Source of the DNA: Sphingomonas sp. HMP6
GTDB lineage: Bacteria > Pseudomonadota > Alphaproteobacteria > Sphingomonadales > Sphingomonadaceae
DNA length: 64,000 nucleotides
Assembly: GCF_013374095.1 (NCBI RefSeq)
Contig: NZ_AP022672.1
Coordinates: forward strand, 2,293,501 to 2,357,500
Direction: 5' to 3'
The notes under the pieces are model-generated. The model was not told the DNA's origin and did not search any database. It was given only the letters and a program-made list of their open reading frames with translations. Numbering within the stretch: position 1 is the first letter of the stretch; the number at the start of each line of letters is the position of its first letter. A program made the translations under genes and the position numbers. This document shows, piece after piece, positions 28,773-36,062 of the stretch.

Positions 28773-29047
28773 TTGCTTTTACCTTTCTCGGTTGCGACCG
28801 AGAAGGTTCGAGGCGTGCCGCGTATGCGGCTTTTCCTCATCCCCTTCCCGATCACTTCAGCTGTCCATTCATCGCCGTTGGCGCCGCCAGCGCCGCAATC
28901 CCGCCTTGCCGTGGCGGCTTTTCCGAAGCCCGGCGCAGACTGGTTTGTCCGCGTCGCAATCGAACTGTGCCGCTTGACCGGGCGCGATGTCGCGCTTCCC
29001 ACCGGCCGATCGCTGCGAACGTCAGGATCGAGGTCGTAGAATGACAT
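28773..29047 (-). CDS. Possible small ORF upstream of the exonuclease gene
   Basis: An ATG at 29047 with AAGGAACAG upstream opens a frame starting MSFYDLDPDVRSDRP that stays open past the exonuclease start. About 90 codons (28773-29047) precede that gene and include DEWTAEVIGKGMRKSRIRGT. A similar short stretch, TAEVSRKVMGKCRKH, is encoded upstream of the neighbouring gene (minus strand, near 29860-29900), hinting at a repeated leader or small-gene module. Overlap with the exonuclease gene makes the 3' end uncertain. I do not recognise the product. Confidence 0.3.
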
Positions 29048-29123
29048 GGACTGTTCCTTGAGATGCGAACGCCCGCCGTCCCTGGGGACGACGAGCGTTG
29101 ACGTTGTCAGCTGGCGATCAGGA

Positions 29124-29786
29124 TCAGGCGGCGAGCGCGGTCTGCATGCCAGTGAAACGGAACCAGTCGTCTTCTGCGGTGCGCATCTGATCGGCGTTGG
29201 CGAGCCATTGCCACTGACGCGATCCGACCCGGCCGTTCTGGCGCCAGAACCTGGCCGAGGCGAGCAGATGGACATGCGGGGTGCCCGGCAGGGTGCCATC
29301 GGCACTGTCGCGCCAATGGATCGCCCAGTCGACGATCATGCCTTTGTCGACCAGATGGCGGTAAGCATAGTTTTCGACCAGCCAGACCCAGCGCGCCGGA
29401 TCGGCGTCCCGCGGCAGGTCGGCGACGATGTGCGTCGCAGAAATGCCGCGGGGGCCTTCGAGGGCCGCTGCATCATCGGCCTCGCGCCACAGCGTGTCGC
29501 CGAGGCGCAGGCGGGGCGGCAACTTTTGGGGATGACAGCGCCCGGTGGCGACAAGATCGCCGCGAAGGGTATAACCGTCCGGCACCGGCCCGAACCGGTC
29601 ACTACCGCTGACCCGATTGATGTAGAGCCAGGACGCAGTGGCGGTGTAGTGCGTCGAGTAAGGTCCTTCGGTAGACCGGCTCTCGCGCCCGGCGGCGCAG
29701 ACTGGCCTGGCGTTGAAGGGCGGGCGCGGACGCAGGAGATCGCGTCCCGCTTCGCTGGTACGAGGCACTGAGGTGTTATCGAACAT
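29124..29786 (-). CDS. MobA/MobL-like HUH-motif protein
   Basis: A 220-residue protein with the core of a MobQ-type relaxase: THIVADLPRDADPARWVWLV, KGMIVDWAIHWRDSADGTLP and PHVHLLASARFWRQNGR. The HVH (about residues 171-173) is the metal-binding histidine pair of HUH nucleases, and the preceding PxD/AIH arrangement is as in MobA/MobL N-terminal domains. A candidate Tyr is in YSTHYTATASWLYIN. It lacks the primase or accessory C-terminal region, so it is a single-domain HUH protein. AAAGGAAA lies 8 bp before the ATG. Confidence 0.65.
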   Translation of the reverse strand: MFDNTSVPRTSEAGRDLLRPRPPFNARPVCAAGRESRSTEGPYSTHYTATASWLYINRVSGSDRFGPVPDGYTLRGDLVATGRCHPQKLPPRLRLGDTLWREADDAAALEGPRGISATHIVADLPRDADPARWVWLVENYAYRHLVDKGMIVDWAIHWRDSADGTLPGTPHVHLLASARFWRQNGRVGSRQWQWLANADQMRTAEDDWFRFTGMQTALAA

Positions 29787-29810
29787 GGATGTTTCCTTTA
29801 GGCTGTGATC

Positions 29811-29832
29811 GTGCGTCGCTGCTGCGACGCAC
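29811..29832. repeat. Perfect 9 bp hairpin
   Basis: GTGCGTCGC-TGCT-GCGACGCAC between the HUH gene start and the terminator at 29961. It is in the 5' leader of the HUH gene on the minus strand. Could be a regulator site or leader structure; no known family. Confidence 0.6.
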
Positions 29833-29960
29833 GGAGCCGTCAGCGACGGATCAATGCTTTCTGCATTTTCCCATCACCTTTCGGCTCACTTCAGCCGTTT
29901 CTGTCCTCTCATGCCTTGGAACGCGCGGCGTTTGTGCGCGCTTTTCCATCGACCAAACAC

Positions 29961-29980
29961 AAAAAAGCCCCTCGAGAGGC
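29961..29980 (-). terminator. Rho-independent terminator
   Basis: On the minus strand GCCTC-TCGA-GGGGC is followed directly by TTTTTT, a short stem with a T6 tail. It stands 40 bp downstream of the interrupted relaxase gene's stop at 30020. Confidence 0.7.
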
Positions 29981-30019
29981 GGCAAGATCGACGGCGAAAA
30001 GCAATGCTGGACAGCAGCG

Positions 30020-30987
30020 CTATCTTGCCGGGCCACGCTCAAGGTCGGGCGGTGGTCGACCGATAGCCGACGCAGATGTGCCCGACGCCCGAACGATGTA
30101 AGACTGGACCGCCGCGGCGACGCGCGCTGGCCAGACCGGGCTGCCGGCCGCGCGGCTGTCACGCACGGTCTCGCTCACTAGCGTCGAGACGGCATCGTCG
30201 CCGCGCCAGGCATGAAGCAGGGGCGCCAGCATCGCCGGCTTGCCGGGGAGCGCCATCAGCCGACCGTCGCTGGCAACCTCGATCCGGCGAGGATGCTGTC
30301 CGGCCAACATCAGCAACAAAAGCAATTGCTCGGTCGGCTTGCCGTTTGCCGGGTCGAACGCATGGATGCGAGCGCGGATGCCGTCATCCTGGAACGCGGG
30401 TGCCGACCCCTGCCGCCATCCGCCAAACCCGTCCGGCACTGACGGCAAGGCGCCGGCACCAGCGTCGTTATCGATCTCGCGCGCCGCACGACGTTCCGTA
30501 TCACGCGCTATATGCGCCCGACCGATCACCTGTTGCACCTTGGACACATCCTGCTGAAACCCCGGATCGTTCGCCCAGCGATCGAGCCGGCGAAGCTGGT
30601 CGGCAGGGAGATCGCGCGGCCAGAATCGGGAGCCGTTCTTTGCGAACATCAGCGGTCGGACGTCGGCGTCACGCGTCAGCGCAGCGACGACCTGTTGCTG
30701 CTCTTCCCGCATGGCGCGAAGGGCGATCTGTACACCTGGTGCCTTCAGCCAGTCCCAGCCGACTCCGATCGCCTTCAGCGCCGGATAGTCGGTTTCGACC
30801 TGCTGGTCCGGTCCGCCATAGTCGGCGACATAGGCGTCGATCGTCACGAGCCGTGCGATCCGGGCACGGCCGTCGTCACTGAGCAGGTCGGGTTCGGTCG
30901 GGATACGAGCGATCACTTCGGCGGTAAGCCGATCAAGACTGGGCAGCGTGTCGAGCGTGGCAACGTCGCCCAGCGCCGGCAGGGTAT
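30020..30987 (-). pseudogene. MobA/MobL-like relaxase, 3' half (separated by IS1380)
   Basis: Continuation of the gene interrupted at 32628. When the IS and one CTAG copy are removed, the frame runs from ...EGLRL straight into DTLPALGDVATLDTLPSLDR and LTAEVIARIPTEPDLLSDDG and on to the stop at 30020. The total is 927 codons with no stop, so this is one gene. This half contains LKAIGVGWDWLKAPGVQIAL, a WPRDLPADQLRRLDRWANDP segment and a Leu-rich stretch (EQLLLLLMLAGQHPRRIEV), not matched to a family. On its own, the GTG at 30916 could start a 298-residue product, but that is probably fortuitous. Confidence 0.85.
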
Positions 30988-30991
30988 CTAG

Positions 30992-32628
30992 CCCGGATTA
31001 TTCATCGGGAGCGATAATCGGTGGTGGCGATCGTGGTCTAAGTCTTTGGTTTGGAGTAGAGAAAGGGTGCTTACGCCATCCCTCTGCTCCAGACAGAAAG
31101 TGCCACGACCGCCATGGCCGACGATAGTGGGTTCTCCTTCACCTTCCCAGCCATTCGTGGTCGAAAAATCACCGCCGCGTTCGACGGCGGTCGGCTGACG
31201 TCGGACGGCGGCGTGCTACTGCTCGCACAGGCCGAGCGGCGGTTGGGGATCGCGGATCGGCTCGCCGCCTGCATCGCTGATCCGCGCGATCAGGGTCGGG
31301 TGATCCACCGGGTCGCCGACATCTTGCGCGCCCGCATGCTCGCGATCTCGTGTGGGTATGAAGACGCCAATGATCTCGACGCCCTGCGGCATGATCCAGG
31401 GTTCAAGCTGGCGCTCGGCAAACTGCCGGGTGATCCGTTCGGGCTGGCCAGCCAGCCGACGATGAGCCGGTGGGAAAACGCGCCGACTACGCGCGAGTTG
31501 ATCCGTCTGACCGGTACGCTGGTCGACCTTTATTGCGCGAGCTACCCCGTGCCACCTGCGGCGGTGACGCTCGACATCGATGATACCGTCGACGTCGTAC
31601 ACGGCGCGCAGCAGCTCTCTTTCTGGAACGGCCACTACGGCGAGCGCTGCTTCCTGCCGATCCATGTCTACGACACCGCTACCGGGCGGCCGGTTGCGAT
31701 GCTGCTGCGCACCGGCAAAACGCCGTCGGGCAAGGAAGTCGCCGGCCATGTTCGCCGGCTCGTGCGACGTATCCGTCGCCACTGGCCCGATACCCGGATC
31801 ACGCTGCGCGGCGATGGTCATTACGGTCGGCCAGAGCCGATGGCCTGGTGCGAGGCGAACGGAATCGACTACATCTTCGGGCTGCCCGGCAACCGCACGC
31901 TCCACGCCGATCCCGTCATCGTTCGGGAAGGCGATGCCTGCGCGACCGACCGGGCATTGCAGGGACTGGTCGAACTAAGGCGTTACGCAGAGACGCGCTA
32001 CGCTGCGAAAACCTGGGGGAATACCGAACGTCGCGTCGTTGCTCGCATCGAGGCGAGCAGCCTCGGCCTCGACATCCGCCTCGTTGTCACCTCGCTTGCC
32101 GAGGGCAGCGCTGAACGGATCTATGACACGCTTTACTGCGCCCGCGGCCAGGCGGAAAACTTGATCAAGCTGCATAAAACGCAGCTGAAGAGCGACCGAA
32201 CCTCCTGCTGCTCGGCCAACGCCAATCAGATGCGGCTCATCCTTCACACCGCCGCCTACTGGCTGATGTGGGCCGTGCGGCACGCTATGCCCGCAACCGC
32301 CACGCTCCGCACCGCCGAGTTCGCGACCATCCGCCTGCGGCTGCTCAAGGTCGCCGCGCGCGTCGTCGAAACCACCAGCCGCATCCGCATCGCCTTCGCA
32401 AGCGCCTGTCCCGATGCCGCGCTGTTCCGATCCATCGCGCTCAACTTGCGCACCACGGGACCATGATCGATGCGGCAGTGGCCGCCAAACGAACCCCGCC
32501 CATCAACTCCGCCCCAAACTGTGAACCCGCGATGAGACAGGCGCTTGGGACCCATGCGCCCTGCCTGCGGCTACACGACGCCTGCGCTGACCCATCGGCT
32601 GAGAAACGCTGCCGGTGAATAGATCAGG
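30992..32628 (+). mobile_element. IS1380-family insertion sequence with CTAG duplication
   Basis: A 1637 bp element flanked by direct CTAG repeats at 30988-30991 and 32629-32632, the 4 bp duplication expected for this family. Ends are CCCGGATTATTCATCGG and, inverted, CCTGATCTATTCACCGG. It carries one transposase gene. It splits a relaxase-like gene on the opposite strand. Confidence 0.95.
31114..32466 (+). CDS. IS1380-family transposase
   Basis: A 450-residue DDE transposase starting MADDSGFSFTFPAIRGRKIT. Characteristic segments are FDGGRLTSDGGVLLLAQAER near the N-terminus, VTLDIDDTVDVVHGAQQLSF with the first Asp, the basic middle HVRRLVRRIRRHWPDTRITL, and LRGDGHYGRPEPMAWCEANG with the second Asp. 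The C-terminal region CARGQAENLIKLHKTQLKSD carries the Glu. No stop or frameshift, so it may be active. It may have its promoter in the 120 bp before the ATG. Confidence 0.94.
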   Translation: MADDSGFSFTFPAIRGRKITAAFDGGRLTSDGGVLLLAQAERRLGIADRLAACIADPRDQGRVIHRVADILRARMLAISCGYEDANDLDALRHDPGFKLALGKLPGDPFGLASQPTMSRWENAPTTRELIRLTGTLVDLYCASYPVPPAAVTLDIDDTVDVVHGAQQLSFWNGHYGERCFLPIHVYDTATGRPVAMLLRTGKTPSGKEVAGHVRRLVRRIRRHWPDTRITLRGDGHYGRPEPMAWCEANGIDYIFGLPGNRTLHADPVIVREGDACATDRALQGLVELRRYAETRYAAKTWGNTERRVVARIEASSLGLDIRLVVTSLAEGSAERIYDTLYCARGQAENLIKLHKTQLKSDRTSCCSANANQMRLILHTAAYWLMWAVRHAMPATATLRTAEFATIRLRLLKVAARVVETTSRIRIAFASACPDAALFRSIALNLRTTGP

Positions 32629-34441
32629 CTAGACGCAGGCCCTCGGTGTCCATTCCCATCCGTCGCTTGCGGAGACGGCGCGACCGCGCCAAGGCGAGCG
32701 CGTCGAACATAGTGAAAATCGCAGGTTCGTTGCGCCCCGTGATGTTCGCACTGGCCGCAATGAGCGTGATCGGCGGGCGCACGGGTCGTGCGGCCGCAAG
32801 CGCCCGGCGCGGCGCCACAATGGCGCCAGGCGCGAAAGGCGACGCGACGGGACGTGCGCGACCGACTAACTCCAAGACCGATCCCGGATTTACCGGTTGG
32901 CTTGCACGAAGGTAATGAGCCGGGTCAGGAACTGGCGACACAGACCAGCGCCTTGCGCCAAGAACCGGTGCGGCGGATGTCGAGCGTATGGTAGCAGGAG
33001 CAGGCACGGTCGATGGCGCTATGGCTGCGGCTTTGACTGACGGCGTGGTTGCCGTAATGGCCGGCCGAACAGCCAGAACCGGAGTGGCCGACGTTTGTAC
33101 CTTGACCGGTGCGGTCGGCAGCGACTCAGTCCACACCCTAGCTGGCACCGGGGCGCGTACGCGCGACAGGATCGCGGCCGATTCAACGGTGGATGCGCCG
33201 CGGACAATTTTCGCCGGAGTGACATCAATGCGCCACTCAAGTCGTTTCACCGCAGCATCGCGTATCTTCGTCACCGCCGCAATCTTGTCATCGGCGTCGC
33301 GAATCGCTCGGCGCGCAGCATTGCGCGCTGCCCTGATCCGGTTGCGCTCGTGCGCCCAGACATGGCCGCCGCGCACGACAATGGCAGAGTTCCCCTCGCC
33401 GAGATGCTCACCTGTCTCGAGATCGAGCTTGCGCGCGCCGTATCCCAGACCGGTATAACGCCGATCGCTTTGAGCCTGCTCGGCCGCAGCCGACATCGAA
33501 TGTGCCCACAAATGACGAAGCATCTGGACACCGTCACGGCCGTCGAGCTCCCCGCAGACTTCGTCTGCGACCTCCCAGCAATAGGGCTCGATCCAGCGCA
33601 TCGGCCGCAGCGAGAAGGCGATGTGCGGGTGGAAATTACGCGCATCGCCCTGGGCAGGGGGGCGGTGGATCGCGGCGGAATAGGGCAGATCGAGCGGTTC
33701 GAGTACGGTCTTGCAGAAGTGCGTGAGCGCGGCGATCATCTCCGCCTCGCTCATGTCGCTATCGAAGGGCGCGATGGCGAGCATCTGGATCTTGGCGTTG
33801 GCGCGCGTGCTGGCATCTTCAAGTGCCTGCCAGGCAGCGCCGATCTCGACCCAGTCATCGCCCATATTGCTGATGATAACAGGTTCGCCAGCCTCATCGA
33901 GCAGGACTGCTTCATCGCGGACGATATACTCCCAATTCTCGCGCGCTGCGCCGCGTTTGAAGTTCGGTGACTTGCGGCCGAGATAGCTTTGTTGCCAGAT
34001 GACACCCTTCATGCCGAGCGCATCGACGGCCCAGGACGAGTCCGGGCGCGGTGCTCCGGGCATACGCACCGCCTTCATCGTGGTGCCGATAATACGCTTG
34101 GTGACCGGCGACGTCCTCGTCTCGGGCTTGTCCGGTTTGACCTGAACCTTGAACTGCGCCGCCCAGCGAATTGAGCCGTGATGAAGCTCGGCGAGTTCCT
34201 GCTGCAACGCTCGTGCCGCAGCGCGGTCTTCAAGCGCCATCTGCAGCTGGACCGCTTTCTCATGGCGCTTGATCTTGGCCTGCTTGCGCGCATCCGACCG
34301 CGCCTGCTGCATGACGATTCGGCAGTTCCCGGGCGTTGCAGGGATACAACTGCCGTCGGGCAGCAGGAGAAAGAACTCAAGAAGGGGCGGGGGTGAGACA
34401 GGGCCGGCGGAGCCGCCCGAATTGGCCGAAGGACAATTCAT
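32629..34441 (-). pseudogene. MobA/MobL-like relaxase, 5' part, interrupted by IS1380
   Basis: About 604 codons of a gene originally of 926 residues. HUH-type metal site at RNFHPHIAFSLRPMRWIEP (residues ~269-287). Downstream it has LRHLWAHSMSAAAEQ and RRYTGLGYGARKLDLETGEH plus LGEGNSAIV, the arrangement of MobA/MobL relaxases after the HxH. An N-terminal basic coiled-coil (RSDARKQAKIKRHEKAVQLQ) precedes it. The last quarter is Pro/Ala/Val-rich. The frame ends artificially in IS sequence (TGA 32624-32626). Because the gene is split, conjugative mobilisation by this relaxase should be abolished unless the two halves complement. An oriT-like structure overlaps its start. Confidence 0.8.
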
Positions 34442-34456
34442 TTAATGCGCCCCCCG
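34419..34456 (+). other. Candidate oriT of RSF1010 (MobQ) type
   Basis: GAATTG-gccgaagga-CAATTC (6 bp arms, 9 nt loop) is followed after 3 bp by TAATGCGCCCCCCG. In RSF1010/R1162 the oriT has an inverted repeat followed directly by the nick-site core TAAATGCGCCCT. The order, spacing and the ATGCGCCC core agree. It overlaps the start of the relaxase-like gene; such oriTs usually lie next to mob genes. Sequence identity beyond the core is limited. Confidence 0.5.
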
Positions 34457-34899
34457 CCCTTAATCCTGAATGCCTCCTCACCTGCCGCTCTTCTGATCCT
34501 GATCGAACCGCCAGCACTGTATTGATGATCTGACACACCGAACCCAGCGGCTTGAAGCGATCGATCGGTTTGGCGGATGGAAAGTAGGACCATCTCCGAC
34601 ACATCGCCGATCGGTATGTGCGCCAGCCATGACACTCCCGCTGGATTAGCGAACGATCGGCGTCGGCGCTGACTGCGGCAACGCTGGCGCACATCGAACT
34701 ATGCAAACTCAGGCACCCATCCCATAAGCTCTGAGTTGGGCATCGCGTCCAGCAGATCCGCTGGAACCCGCCGATGATCATCGCCCGCTCGACCCATCCT
34801 TCATCGCGGCATGCGCTCGCACACGCGCGAACGCGCCTGCGACTGCCGTGGCTGGCACACACACGTCTGTGGTCGATGCGTCTCGAAGGAGACGCGACC
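34457..34899. other. Intergenic region between relaxase-like gene and the unknown operon
   Basis: About 440 bp separating two divergent transcripts. A minus-strand frame is open across much of it, but its product is Cys/Arg/Trp-rich with no Shine-Dalgarno and unlike a real protein. I see no gene here. It should hold promoters for both sides. Confidence 0.5.
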
Positions 34900-35775
34900 A
34901 TGAACGACCCAGCCCCACCCCCCTGCGACGGGGACCTCGTCGGAACCCTCGACCGGTTGATCGCTGATGCCGGTGCCGCCCGACAAAGCGCGTTCTATAC
35001 GATCGCCGCGCTCTACGCCGAGCAGGCCGCACTTGGACACCATCCGCATTACCCGGCGTACATCACGGGCGGCATGCTGCTCGGGCACGGGTTCGGCGCG
35101 GGGCATATTCTCGCAGTGCTCGGTGTGCACACGCTCGATTGGCGTGAGGTTCTCGCCCCCCTGGCCGACGCGGCCCTTGAGGCCGACGACAATGCCGATC
35201 TTCTGCTTCGGCTGCGGGCTTTGTGCGAAGCGGACCCGATGCTCGAGATCGCTGGCGAGGTGCTGGCAGACGAGCTTGACCTGCTCAAGCACGGTCGCAT
35301 CGACCCGTTCTGGCTGAGGCGGCCGAAGTTCGGGCTTGGCCAGGCGGCGCTCGCGTTCGGGCTGAAGCCCCACCATGCCGAAGGGCATCGCGGGCTCTAT
35401 GCCCTGCCGCTCGAGGTGCTGCGCCGCGGGTTCGAGAATGCGGCACCGAACCAGCACGACCAGCGGTTCGGAGCTATGCTGGTGCCCGTAATCGAGACGG
35501 GTGGCGAGCGGCTCGCCCGCATCGGTGCGGCCGCCCAATACCGCAATGCCGAGACACGCTACCATGACGACAGCGCGCGGTTCGCCGCGCACCAGCGAGC
35601 GCATCCCGATCGCCGCTGGCGCTGGAAGCCGCCGCTGTCGCGCCAGGGGCATCTCGCCGTCACGACAGCGCAGACGCTGGACATCGATGTGCCGGCCGCC
35701 CGCACGCGCGGCCACGCCGCCAACTGGCTCGGTGATCATCATGCAAATCTGCGCTTCACAGTCAAGGAGTCGTGA
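34900..35775 (+). CDS. Hypothetical protein, first gene of unknown operon
   Basis: A 291-residue protein starting MNDPAPPPCDGDLVGTLDRL. AAGGAG stands 9 bp before ATG 34900, which sets the start (an upstream frame to 34774 is ignored). The body is mostly helical, with PAYITGGMLLGHGFGAGHIL (Gly-rich hydrophobic segment) and RPKFGLGQAALAFGLKPHHA. It ends with RTRGHAANWLGDHHANLRFT. No family recognised. The next gene starts 2 bp after its stop. Confidence 0.72.
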   Translation: MNDPAPPPCDGDLVGTLDRLIADAGAARQSAFYTIAALYAEQAALGHHPHYPAYITGGMLLGHGFGAGHILAVLGVHTLDWREVLAPLADAALEADDNADLLLRLRALCEADPMLEIAGEVLADELDLLKHGRIDPFWLRRPKFGLGQAALAFGLKPHHAEGHRGLYALPLEVLRRGFENAAPNQHDQRFGAMLVPVIETGGERLARIGAAAQYRNAETRYHDDSARFAAHQRAHPDRRWRWKPPLSRQGHLAVTTAQTLDIDVPAARTRGHAANWLGDHHANLRFTVKES

Positions 35776-35777
35776 CG

Positions 35778-36062
35778 ATGGCTGAGACCACCATCACCGT
35801 CGCTGGCGTCACAATCTGCGATGTCACCGGCTATCGCGCCCAGCTCACCGCGGTGCGTGCCCGGCTCGACGCAATCTACGCCGGGTTCGATCCCACCCGC
35901 CCTGAGTTGCTGCTCGTTCGCCATAACGAAATCGTCGACCTCGCCAACAATGCGGAGCGCCTGCGCGAGATCGTCGAAACCTGGGATGCGGCTAAGGAAC
36001 AACGCGCCAACGTTGTCGCCGTCTGGGAACTCGTCAAAACGTTCACCGGAGGCGGCGAATGA
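35778..36062 (+). CDS. Hypothetical 94-residue helical protein
   Basis: Starts MAETTITVAGVTICDVTGYR and is predicted helical: TAVRARLDAIYAGFDPTRPE followed by RHNEIVDLANNAERLREIVE and EQRANVVAVWELVKTF. The Shine-Dalgarno AAGGAG lies within the end of the previous gene. Its stop overlaps the start of the next gene (ATGA), indicating coupled translation. Function unknown; size and helicity suit a structural or partner subunit. Confidence 0.7.
   Translation: MAETTITVAGVTICDVTGYRAQLTAVRARLDAIYAGFDPTRPELLLVRHNEIVDLANNAERLREIVETWDAAKEQRANVVAVWELVKTFTGGGE

Noticed and set aside
34377..34901. A 174-codon minus-strand frame before the unknown operon.
   Set aside because: Cys/Trp/Arg-rich product without Shine-Dalgarno, overlapping the oriT-like region and the start of the relaxase gene.
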